Shown here piece after piece: positions 1-5,659 of a stretch of DNA of 6,951 nucleotides. Position 1 is the first letter of the stretch, and every line of letters starts with the position of its first letter. The notes under the pieces were generated by a model. That model searched no databases and was not told the DNA's origin. It saw nothing but the letters and a program-made list of their open reading frames with translations. This DNA is from Coriobacteriia bacterium (GTDB lineage: Bacteria; Actinomycetota; Coriobacteriia; Anaerosomatales; PALSA-660). The stretch lies in the NCBI GenBank assembly GCA_003133285.1, contig PKWR01000058.1:1-6951 (forward strand), written 5' to 3'. The position numbers were made by a program, and so were the translations under genes.

Positions 1-1
1 C

Positions 2-247
2 ATGAAGCTGATCAGGTCCATGTTGCTTCGGTGGTACCTCGCCCTCCAGTCGCGAGAGACCGTCGTCGTCCACCTCAAGAGCGGGTCGTCGATTCGCGGC
101 GTACTCGTGGCCACGCATCGCGACGCCCTCATGCTTCGCCACGCATCCGCCCTGTCCGCCGCCGGGTCCATCTCCGTCGACGGTGAGGCCGAGATCCCGC
201 GCGTGAATGTCGACTGGATCCAGCGCCTACCGGAGGTGGCAGCGTGA
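2..247 (+). CDS. Small Sm-like (LSm-fold-like) phage protein upstream of portal
   Basis: An 81-residue protein ending in TGA at 245-247. After a short N-terminal helix (residues 1-16), residues 20-76 read like a compact Sm-type beta barrel. VVVHLKSGSSIRGVL (21-35) matches the Sm1 pattern of a strand, a Gly turn and a second strand, DALMLRHA (41-48) fits strand 3, and DGEAEIPRVNVDWIQ (60-74) fits the closing strands. Short proteins of this pattern occur just before portal genes in some actinobacterial phages, but no function is established; a connector or nucleic-acid role is only inference. The start is uncertain because the window begins one base before this ATG and no ribosome site is visible; Met7 (base 20) is an alternative. 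The ATG overlaps a TGA at 3-5, which may be the stop of an upstream gene, probably terminase. The portal GTG overlaps its stop as GTGA, so translation is probably coupled. The gene call is firm and the fold is moderately sure. Confidence 0.75.
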   Translation: MKLIRSMLLRWYLALQSRETVVVHLKSGSSIRGVLVATHRDALMLRHASALSAAGSISVDGEAEIPRVNVDWIQRLPEVAA

Positions 248-1572
248 GTTTCGTCGTCTCAGAGGGCATGCCCAGGCGCGTCGGCGACATCCTGCCCGGC
301 TTCGAGACGTGGCAGGGCCCCGGCGCCGGGTACATCGCCGGGCTTCGCGGAACCTCCACGCTCACCTACGAGCAGATCTACCGTTCGCAGCCGGCAGTCT
401 ATGCCGTCGTGAACAAGATCCTCAAGGGCCTGTCGCGCCTTCCGCTGCTCAGCTACCAGATGGGCGAGGACGGCGAGTCGCGTTCGGCCATCCGTGCCCA
501 TGCGCTGCCGAAGCTCATCAAGCGACCGTGGACGAAGCACTCCGACTGGGACCTCAAAGTCGAAATGATCTTCGACCTGCTCGTGCACGGGAAGTGCCTG
601 GCGTGGAAGTTCCGCCCGGGCCCCGGCCAGCCACCGCGCGAGTTGTGGCCGATACCTTGGCCCGACGTCCAGCCGGTCACGGACCAGCGCGGGATCATCG
701 GCTTCAACATCTACCTCGGCGCGGGCGTCTACTCGATCTCGCCCGATGACGCGGTCTACCTCGAGATGCCTCACGGCGTCCCTCCGCTCGAGCCGCTCAA
801 GCGCACGCTCACGCTCGAAGAGGGCGCGATCGACTGGCAGGAGAACTCGCTCGCCAACGGAGTGACCGCCAAGGCCGTGTTCACGACGAAGGTCAACGTC
901 ACGAACAAGCTCACGATGGACGCCCTGCGCGCCGAGCTCATGCCGCTGTACGCATCCGGACCGACCGGACGCACGCTCGCGGTCCTGGGCGAGGGCAGCG
1001 ACATCAAGCCGCTGGCGGGCATCTCCGCGATCGACCTCGAGCTGATGACGCAGCGCAAGTTCTCGCGCGAGGAAGTCTGCGCCTGCTACGACGTGCAGCC
1101 GTCCATGCTCGGCTTCGAGTCGACCGGGCAGCCGGCCACCTATGCGAGCGCCAAGGAGTTCGCGCGGGCGTTCTACGTCGACACGCTGGGCCCGACCGTG
1201 ACGATGCTCGAATCCGGATTCAACGAGCAGCTCGTCTACTGCGAGCCGATGTGGGACGGCCTGTTCCTCGCCTTCGACATGTCCGCACTCCTGCGACCGG
1301 ACCCCGAAGCGCAGGCGCGTGCGGACCTCATGGACATGCAGTCGGGCACGACGACCATCAACCGGCGCATGGCCGCTCGCAACCAGCCTCCCATCGGCGA
1401 CCCGGCCGATCCCAAGAACCCAGCCAACCTGCCGTGGGTCGCTGGCAACGGCTACCCGCTCGGGCTCGCTCCCGAGCATGTCCATCCTGTGGTGGAGCCT
1501 CCCGCAGGAATGGCCGCGCTTCTCAACGCCGCGATCCTCGGCAAGTCCAGCGAACCTGAGACGAGGGGATGA
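244..1572 (+). CDS. Phage portal protein, HK97 family
   Basis: The 442-residue product is the expected length for HK97-type portals. Such proteins form a dodecameric ring at one capsid vertex, dock the terminase and pass DNA. The family core is clear: an N-terminal QPAVYAVVNKI helix near residue 50, the strand-rich SPDDAVYLEMPHG segment in the middle, then the conserved EEVCACYDVQPSMLG block (residues 276-290), followed by ASAKEFARAFY and TLGPTVTMLESGFNEQL, which correspond to the stem and clip-adjacent helices. The C-terminal 70 residues are Pro/Ala-rich (IGDPADPKNPANLPWV), as is common in this family. I chose the GTG at 244 because GGAGG at 232-236 sits 7 bases upstream and because the GTGA overlap with the previous stop fits coupled translation; ATG at 268 is the alternative. 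The stop overlaps the next gene's first ATG. No truncation is seen. Confidence 0.95.
   Translation: MSFVVSEGMPRRVGDILPGFETWQGPGAGYIAGLRGTSTLTYEQIYRSQPAVYAVVNKILKGLSRLPLLSYQMGEDGESRSAIRAHALPKLIKRPWTKHSDWDLKVEMIFDLLVHGKCLAWKFRPGPGQPPRELWPIPWPDVQPVTDQRGIIGFNIYLGAGVYSISPDDAVYLEMPHGVPPLEPLKRTLTLEEGAIDWQENSLANGVTAKAVFTTKVNVTNKLTMDALRAELMPLYASGPTGRTLAVLGEGSDIKPLAGISAIDLELMTQRKFSREEVCACYDVQPSMLGFESTGQPATYASAKEFARAFYVDTLGPTVTMLESGFNEQLVYCEPMWDGLFLAFDMSALLRPDPEAQARADLMDMQSGTTTINRRMAARNQPPIGDPADPKNPANLPWVAGNGYPLGLAPEHVHPVVEPPAGMAALLNAAILGKSSEPETRG
1563..1568 (+). promoter_or_regulatory. Ribosome binding site deciding the protease start
   Basis: GAGGGG lies directly against the ATG at 1569 with no spacer, but 6 bases before the in-frame ATG at 1575. 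Normal spacing therefore favours 1575 (Met3 of the longer form). The ATG at 1569 forms an ATGA overlap with the portal stop and could still be used by reinitiation. Confidence 0.55.
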
Positions 1573-1574
1573 CG

Positions 1575-2699
1575 ATGCTGCCCGACGTCAAGCGGTTTAC
1601 CGCCGAACTGAAGGACGCGACCACGTCCGCGGACGGGAAGAACGGCCTGGCGACGATGGCCGTCTCCGTGTTCGGCAACATCGACCACTGTGGCGACCGG
1701 GTCATGCCCGGCGCCTTCACCAAGGACATCGCGGAGTGGGCGGCGTCAGGCCGTCCCCAGCCGGTCGTCTGGTCGCACGACTGGGACGACCCGAAGTCCA
1801 TCGTCGGCGAGACGGTGGAGCGGTCCGAGCAGCCGTTCGGTGACGGCAAGAGCGGACTGATCGTCAAGCAGCAGTACGACATCACGAAGCCGCCGGAGAT
1901 GAGCCACGCGTCCCAGGTCTTCGACCTCGTCAGTCGCCGCCTCATCTACCAGGCCAGCTACGCCTACCGCGTCGTCGCCTTCGAGCTCGTCGACCCGGCT
2001 CCCGGCGAGACGACCCCGCGCGCAGACGGCAAGGTGCGCAACCTCATCGAGCTCAAGACGTTCGAGAACGGCCCGACGCTGCTCGGCATGAACGACCAGA
2101 CAGACGTGCTCGAGGCCGCATCCCGCGCGATCGACGGGCTCAAGGTCGGTCGCACTCTCTCGTCCACCAACGAGGGCAAGCTCACAGCCGCATACGACCT
2201 GATCGGCGAGGTGCTCTCGACGGTCGCAGACACGGACGGAGGCACGGAGATGGCATCTCGTGGCACGGAGGTCAAGTCGCTCGACTTCGACGGCTCCCTG
2301 GTCGAAGACGACGCCGCCCGGGACGCGAGTTTCTCGCGCCTGTGGCAGCTCGAGTACGCATTCGAGGACACCGTCTGGGACATCGCGTGCGACGAGAGCG
2401 GCGCCGACCCGGCCGCGCTCCTGGACGCCGCTGTCGACCAGTACGCCACCTCTCTCAAGGCATGGGGCCGCCTGTTCCTGGGAGTGGTCGCGGCAGACGA
2501 CATCGGCGACGAGGTGGAGGAGGTCGACGGCGAGATGGTCGACATGGCCTCGCTGCGTACGGCATCCGTCAAGGCTCGTCAGGCTCGCGCGGTGGCCTTC
2601 CACGCCGCGGCCCGGAAGTCGGCCGCTGACACCGGGGCGACGATGGAAACCGGCAGGATGGTCGCGCTGATCGCGCGGACACGACACGAGGAGGAGTAA
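1575..2699 (+). CDS. Prohead (capsid maturation) protease with C-terminal scaffold-like extension
   Basis: A 374-residue protein (376 from ATG 1569). The N-terminal 190 residues fit the HK97 prohead protease family (peptidase U35-like), which cleaves scaffold and capsid N-terminal segments inside the procapsid. FGNIDHCGDRVMPGAF near residues 33-48 is the usual entry block. His68 in VVWSHD is the likely catalytic histidine and Ser128 in IYQASYAYRV the likely nucleophile, by analogy with the His and Ser motifs of the family. After about residue 190 comes KVGRTLSSTNEGKL, a segment seen behind many phage proteases, then an acidic, helix-rich region with LWQLEYAFEDTVWDIA and a VEEVDGEMVD patch. 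As no separate scaffold gene lies before the capsid gene, this tail may serve as scaffold; that is inference. It is longer than a bare protease of roughly 200 residues. It is 4 bases from the capsid gene and carries that gene's ribosome site over its last codons. Confidence 0.9.
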   Translation: MLPDVKRFTAELKDATTSADGKNGLATMAVSVFGNIDHCGDRVMPGAFTKDIAEWAASGRPQPVVWSHDWDDPKSIVGETVERSEQPFGDGKSGLIVKQQYDITKPPEMSHASQVFDLVSRRLIYQASYAYRVVAFELVDPAPGETTPRADGKVRNLIELKTFENGPTLLGMNDQTDVLEAASRAIDGLKVGRTLSSTNEGKLTAAYDLIGEVLSTVADTDGGTEMASRGTEVKSLDFDGSLVEDDAARDASFSRLWQLEYAFEDTVWDIACDESGADPAALLDAAVDQYATSLKAWGRLFLGVVAADDIGDEVEEVDGEMVDMASLRTASVKARQARAVAFHAAARKSAADTGATMETGRMVALIARTRHEEE

Positions 2700-2703
2700 G
2701 GAT

Positions 2704-3981
2704 ATGGACCTCAAGGATCAGGCCCGCGCGATCCTCGCCCAGAAAGAGGCGAAGGTTACCGAGTCAGGCGTAGCGTGGAAGGCGTTCTCGGACGCCCGCG
2801 CCGCGGCTATCAAGGAGAACGTCGACTTCGGCAGCAACACGGCGGCGTTCGACAAGCTCGACGAGCTCGGCAAGAGCTACGACGCGGCACGCGACGCGGT
2901 CAACGACCTCGACGTCAAGTACCAGCGCGTGCTCGAGATGGCCGGCGAGGGCGAAGGCGTCCACGCTCCGGCCATGAAGTCCGCCGCCGAGGTCCTCGGC
3001 GTCGGCTCGATCGGCGATCGCCTGGTCAAGTCCGGCACCTACGCCGACCTCAAGGCGTCGGGAAGCCTCGACTCCAGCGCGCGCTTCGGCTCGACCAAGT
3101 CCGTCGAGCTCACCAGCGCCACCGAGCTCAAGACGCTGCTCTCCCTGGGCGGCACCACCGCCGCGGGGACCATCGTCCAGCCGGAGAGGCGCGACGGCAT
3201 CATCCCGATCGCGCTCGCCCCGCTCACGATGCTCGACCTCGTCACGGTGTCGACCACGACCCGCGACGTCATCGAGTGGGTCCGTGAGAAGACCCGCACC
3301 AACGCCGCGGCCGAGACGGCCGAGGGCCTGCCCGCTCCGCAGTCGACGCTCGACTTCGAGATCGTCTCCGAGTCGTGCCGCGAGATCAAGCACATCATGA
3401 ACGTGACCAAGACGATCATGGCCGACGCTCCCCGTCTCGTGACGTGGGTCGACGTCTTTTTGATCGACGGCGTCAAGCGTCGCCTGCACAACCAGCTCGT
3501 GAGCGGCCTCGGCACCGGCCAGGACCTGCGCGGCCTCTACAGCATCATCGGCATCCTGACCCAGGCCAAGGGCGTCGACACGGTGCTGGACGCCGTGCAC
3601 AAGGCCATCACCAAGATCCGCGTCCAGAACCAGGGCGCCTACGAGCCGAAGGTCGTCGGCATCCACCCCACCGACATGGAGGCGATCCTGCTCGCGAAGG
3701 ACACCCAGGGTCGGTACCTCATGGGTGGACCGCAGGCTTCCCAGGACGTCACGGTCTGGGGCCTCAAGCCCATCGTCCACCCGGTGTTCCCGGTCGGAAA
3801 GCCGATGGTCTGCGACCCGTCCATGGCCGAACTGGTCATCCGGCTCGGCGTCTCGAGCTCCTTCTCGGACAGCAACCAGGACTACTTCGAGAAGGGCATC
3901 ATCACGCTGCTCGGCACCATGCGGGCCGCGTTCGGTACCAACTTCCCGACCGCCTTCTGCGAGGTCGACACCACGGTCTAG
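2704..3981 (+). CDS. Major capsid protein, HK97 fold
   Basis: The 425-residue product has the classic layout of a self-scaffolding HK97-type shell protein. Residues 1-80 are charged and helical and resemble the delta domain that is cut off during maturation. A linker with low-complexity Ser/Gly/Leu text follows (about 85-150), then the structural core from TAAGTIVQPERR onward. Core signatures are AETAEGLPAPQSTLDFE (E-loop to P-domain transition), REIKHIMNVTK, the spine helix DVFLIDGVKRRLHNQLVSG (residues 250-268) with GTGQDLRGL after it, and VVGIHPTDMEAILLAKD in the A-domain. The C-terminus (FEKGIITLLGTMRAAFGTNFP) is typical. The start is firm: GAGGAGGAG at 2688-2696 lies 7 bases upstream. 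I cannot tell from sequence whether the shell is chemically crosslinked. A strong hairpin lies 24 bases after the stop. Confidence in identity is high; the cleavage site is not determined. Confidence 0.96.
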   Translation: MDLKDQARAILAQKEAKVTESGVAWKAFSDARAAAIKENVDFGSNTAAFDKLDELGKSYDAARDAVNDLDVKYQRVLEMAGEGEGVHAPAMKSAAEVLGVGSIGDRLVKSGTYADLKASGSLDSSARFGSTKSVELTSATELKTLLSLGGTTAAGTIVQPERRDGIIPIALAPLTMLDLVTVSTTTRDVIEWVREKTRTNAAAETAEGLPAPQSTLDFEIVSESCREIKHIMNVTKTIMADAPRLVTWVDVFLIDGVKRRLHNQLVSGLGTGQDLRGLYSIIGILTQAKGVDTVLDAVHKAITKIRVQNQGAYEPKVVGIHPTDMEAILLAKDTQGRYLMGGPQASQDVTVWGLKPIVHPVFPVGKPMVCDPSMAELVIRLGVSSSFSDSNQDYFEKGIITLLGTMRAAFGTNFPTAFCEVDTTV

Positions 3982-4005
3982 CAGCAGGCGACAGGCACGT
4001 GACGA

Positions 4006-4037
4006 GGGGGCCGGGTCGCACAAGCGGCTCGGCCCCC
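4006..4037 (+). terminator. GC-rich hairpin after the capsid gene, terminator-like without U tract
   Basis: GGGGGCCGGGTCGC (4006-4019) pairs with GCGGCTCGGCCCCC (4024-4037) over 14 unbroken pairs, two of them G-U, closing an ACAA loop. There is no T run after it (ATCGATT follows), so classic intrinsic termination is not proven. Position in the 83-base gap after the most highly expressed head gene suggests partial termination or protection of the capsid mRNA 3' end. Confidence 0.6.
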
Positions 4038-4048
4038 ATCGATTCCAC

Positions 4049-4056
4049 GAGGAGGG
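4049..4056 (+). promoter_or_regulatory. Ribosome binding site deciding the start at 4065
   Basis: GAGGAGGG is followed by two ATGs in the text ATGAGCCATGAGC. The first (4058) is only one base from the site and opens another frame. The second (4065) has an 8-base spacer and opens the real gene, so 4065 is the start. Confidence 0.7.
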
Positions 4057-4064
4057 CATGAGCC

Positions 4065-4373
4065 ATGAGCGTCATCACCAGCGAGGCACGGCTCTACGAC
4101 GTGTTCCCGAACACCGGCATCGAGTTCCTTGCCGCGGTTCCGGGCAGCGAGATCGAGGAGGGCGAGTACAAGCGGCTCGTCGCCTACAACAAGAAGCGCG
4201 GCGCGGCCGTGGCGACCGTCGTGGACGCGGAGCCGTCGAAAGCGGACCTGCAGGCGCGCGCGACCTCTCTCGGCATCGAGTTCAAGGGCAACGCGAGCAA
4301 GGCCACTTTGGCCGAGCTCATCACCGCCAAGGAAGCGGCAGACGCCGCGGTCGACGACACGAAGGAGGACTAG
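4065..4373 (+). CDS. Small phage protein with C-terminal HeH/LEM-like motif
   Basis: A 102-residue protein placed directly after the capsid gene. Residues 1-50 are mixed (a FLAAVPGSEIEEGEY segment, then a basic patch around KKRG). Residues 57-88 contain PSKADLQARATSLGIEF, then KGNASKATLAELI, which is the helix-extended loop-helix pattern of the HeH/LEM and Rho-N/SAP-like families. These small domains usually bind nucleic acid or protein partners and often occur at the ends of small phage proteins encoded after the capsid gene. An acidic tail (DDTKED) closes it. It occupies the slot of a head-tail connector, but I see no connector fold and do not assign that role. It is 3 bases from the next gene, whose ribosome site AAGGAGG (4362-4368) lies over its last codons, so the two are cotranslated. 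The gene is sure; the motif is moderately sure. Confidence 0.85.
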   Translation: MSVITSEARLYDVFPNTGIEFLAAVPGSEIEEGEYKRLVAYNKKRGAAVATVVDAEPSKADLQARATSLGIEFKGNASKATLAELITAKEAADAAVDDTKED

Positions 4374-4376
4374 GCC

Positions 4377-4748
4377 ATGCAGGGCAGACTTGGACGCTGG
4401 TACGAGAGCGTCGAGCGTCGCGCGGATCTCGACCTCGCGAGCGCCGCACGTACCGCAAGCGGGACCGGAACGGCCGTCGTGGCCGAGGACATCTTCGCGA
4501 TCGCCGCGAGCCTCGCGATCTCGGCGGCGTCCGGTACGACCCCGACGCTCGACGTGCGGCTGGAGACGACCGCCGACGGCGGCGCGACGTGGTACACGTG
4601 CGGCACCTTCGCACAGACGGCCATCGTCGCGTCCGAGGCGAAGATGATCGCCCCGATCGGCAGCCAGGTGCGCTGGGCGTGGACGATCGCCGGCACGACT
4701 CCCAGCTTCACGTTCGCGATCACCTGCAGCGCGAACCGCGACGACTAG
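4377..4748 (+). CDS. Small predicted beta-sandwich virion protein
   Basis: A 123-residue protein with a good start (AAGGAGG at 4362-4368, 8-base spacer). After a charged N-terminal stretch (RWYESVERRADLDL) it is almost all short beta strands and Gly/Thr turns. LAISAASGTTPTLDVRLE (residues 46-63), TADGGATWYTCGTF (65-78), SQVRWAWTIAGTTPSFTF (96-113) and a final strand suggest an Ig-like or jelly-roll sandwich. The repeated AxxGTTPxxxx element at 51 and 106 marks equivalent turns. Similar text, with a DGGATW turn and a VRW strand, is found in uncharacterised phage structural proteins. Placement next to the head genes fits a decoration or head-fiber protein; a tail-associated role is also possible. 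Two cysteines (75 and 117) may or may not pair. The function is inferred from position only. Confidence 0.8.
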   Translation: MQGRLGRWYESVERRADLDLASAARTASGTGTAVVAEDIFAIAASLAISAASGTTPTLDVRLETTADGGATWYTCGTFAQTAIVASEAKMIAPIGSQVRWAWTIAGTTPSFTFAITCSANRDD

Positions 4749-4753
4749 GCATC

Positions 4754-4780
4754 GGAGGCGGCACCACTTAACGCCGCTCC
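4754..4780 (+). other. Stem-loop, first of a tandem pair
   Basis: GGAG-G-CGGC (4754-4762, with a one-base bulge) pairs with GCCGCTCC (4773-4780), giving two 4-pair helices with a 10-base loop. It begins 5 bases after the upstream stop codon and lies 5 bases before a second, stronger stem-loop. Confidence 0.4.
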
Positions 4781-4785
4781 ATGCG

Positions 4786-4822
4786 CGAGGGCGGGCTCGG
4801 GGACATCCCCTGCCCGCCCTCG
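4786..4822 (+). terminator. Strong GC-rich hairpin in the 141-base gap, terminator-like without U tract
   Basis: CGAGGGCGGGC (4786-4796) pairs with GCCCGCCCTCG (4812-4822) over 11 pairs. Inside it, after a small internal loop, GGGG (4799-4802) pairs with CCCC (4807-4810) around an ACAT loop. No T run follows. The gap 4749-4889 is the longest non-coding stretch in the window; beyond the two stem-loops it holds only the ribosome site of the next gene (AAGGA at 4878-4882). I found no convincing promoter. Confidence 0.6.
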
Positions 4823-4889
4823 TCGCGTTCATCCGCTGACACCGCCGCCACGATGGGCTCAAGGCACCACGACCCGAAAGGAATCCGCC

Positions 4890-5279
4890 ATGAGCAAGAC
4901 TGACTTCGAAGAGGCCGCGGAACTGACCGCGCTGTCTGGTCTCTACGCGGGACTGATCGTCGGCGCGTCCGACCCCGGCACCGCGAACCTCGAGACGGGC
5001 ACCATCACCGAGGCGTCGTACGCGTCCTACGCGCGTCTCTCCGTCACGCTCGGCTCCAACACCGGCTCGGGCGCGGGCGCGACCACGCGCGCGAACACGG
5101 CGGCTCTGACGTTCGCTGCGGTCGCGGGCGCGGGCATCACCGTGCACCGTGTCGGCTTCTACGACGCGGCCACCGCCGGCCACATGCTCTATTTCAACGA
5201 CGTCGACCTCGCCACCGCCGTGGCCATCGGCGTGAACCCGTACTTCGCGATCGGCGCGCTCACCGTCGGCGAGGACTAG
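4890..5279 (+). CDS. Beta-rich phage virion protein, of the type often annotated as tail fiber
   Basis: A 129-residue protein with a clear start (AAGGA 4878-4882, 7-base spacer). It follows a pattern common in short phage virion proteins labelled tail fiber. A hydrophobic strand with a DPG turn (LYAGLIVGASDPG, 18-30) is followed by a Glu-Thr-Gly stretch and SYASYARL (43-50), then a Gly/Thr-rich loop, then TAALTFAAV (70-78), TVHRVGFYDAATAGHMLYF (84-102) and a closing strand IGALTVGED. In relatives the matching parts read like ALHTxDPG, EVSGxxYAR, and a GxYDAxxGG block before the final strands. The HTxDPG part is changed here to GASDPG. The role is likely in the virion, either as fiber or surface protein; biochemical function is not established. 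It lies between a hairpin-filled gap and the structured leader, so it may be expressed as its own unit. Confidence 0.83.
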   Translation: MSKTDFEEAAELTALSGLYAGLIVGASDPGTANLETGTITEASYASYARLSVTLGSNTGSGAGATTRANTAALTFAAVAGAGITVHRVGFYDAATAGHMLYFNDVDLATAVAIGVNPYFAIGALTVGED

Positions 5280-5298
5280 GCGCGCGCGTCACCGTCTC

Positions 5299-5362
5299 CT
5301 AGCCCACTTCCGAAGGAGTCCGCATGAACACTCGCATCTGCGGACGCGCGGAGGTGGGCTAG
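5299..5362 (+). promoter_or_regulatory. Nested RNA hairpin leader that masks the ribosome site of the 5363 gene
   Basis: Outer stem: CTAGCCCACTTCC (5299-5311) pairs with GGAGGTGGGCTAG (5350-5362), 13 pairs with one G-U. Inner stem: GTCCGCA (5318-5324) pairs with TGCGGAC (5339-5345), 7 perfect pairs with a 14-base loop. The right outer arm contains GGAGG (5350-5354), the ribosome site 8 bases before the ATG at 5363, and the stem ends exactly one base before that ATG. The internal loop exposes most of AAGGAG (5313-5318), the site of a 12-codon ORF that runs through the right arm. A ribosome on that ORF would melt the outer stem and free the downstream site. The pairing is read directly; the regulatory action is inference. 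Confidence 0.5.
5324..5362 (+). CDS. Possible 12-residue leader peptide
   Basis: The ORF encodes MNTRICGRAEVG and stops with TAG at 5360-5362, immediately before the ATG at 5363. AAGGAG at 5313-5318 is 5 bases upstream, as strong as the sites of the real genes here. The peptide itself has no recognisable motif. Its likely value is the act of translation, which would open the hairpin over the next gene's ribosome site and let ribosomes pass on. It could also be a chance ORF; 12 codons carry no coding signal of their own. Confidence 0.35.
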   Translation: MNTRICGRAEVG

Positions 5363-5659
5363 ATGACGCTTATCGAGCGGTACTACTCCTGTGTGCTCGT
5401 GGAGGTTCCGGTCGAAGGCGGCGGCATCTTGCAGCCGACGGGCCTCGTCCCCTCCATCGCATCCGAGCCGATGCTGGCCCCCGGCTTCGCGGAGCGCGGT
5501 TTCAACGGCGACTCCGCGTATCTGGTCGCGGCAGACGAGGCGGGGTGGGCGGAGTTTGACGCGCTGTACCCGAACCAGTCCGCAACGACGGGCGGCCCGT
5601 ATCGCCGCAGGTACCCCACGACGGGGCTTCCTGACATCGAGTGGGGTGTCACGCCATGA
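5363..5659 (+). CDS. Hypothetical phage protein in front of the fiber gene
   Basis: A 98-residue protein that I do not recognise. It starts with ATG at 5363, 8 bases after GGAGG, and its stop overlaps the next ATG as ATGA (5656-5659), so it is probably coupled to the fiber gene. The N-terminus is a short strand-like stretch (ERYYSCVLVEVPVE), followed by Gly/Pro-rich text (GGGILQPTGLVP), a central acidic part with DSAYLVAADEAGWAEFDALY (51-70), and an aromatic/proline C-terminus (RRRYPTTGLPDIEWGV). There is no signal peptide, membrane segment or coiled coil. Being wedged between virion genes and coupled to a fiber gene, it is likely a small virion or fiber-assembly protein, but that is inference from position. 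Eight of its first 60 codons end in A or T. Confidence 0.75.
   Translation: MTLIERYYSCVLVEVPVEGGGILQPTGLVPSIASEPMLAPGFAERGFNGDSAYLVAADEAGWAEFDALYPNQSATTGGPYRRRYPTTGLPDIEWGVTP

Noticed and set aside
259..1485. 408-residue frame on the minus strand
   Set aside because: It lies wholly inside the portal gene, and its Arg/Asp/Val/Glu-rich text is the usual antisense product of G/C-ending codons.
2764..4059. 431-residue frame on the minus strand
   Set aside because: It is the antisense shadow of the capsid gene, has low-complexity Asp/Val/Arg/Leu/Gly text, and shows no family motif.
3725..4771. 348-residue plus-strand frame spanning the capsid end and the next two genes
   Set aside because: Arg/Ser-rich out-of-frame text. 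The ATG at 4058 in this frame is one base from the ribosome site, too near for normal initiation.
4749..4889. Promoter in the 141-base gap
   Set aside because: No convincing -35/-10 pair was found; AT-rich hexamers are absent and the space is mostly stem-loops.
3978..5183. 401-residue frame on the minus strand covering the gaps between the small genes
   Set aside because: It runs over four features including three well-started plus-strand genes and is Arg/Gly/Asp-rich; it has no motif, so the gaps are better read as non-coding hairpins.
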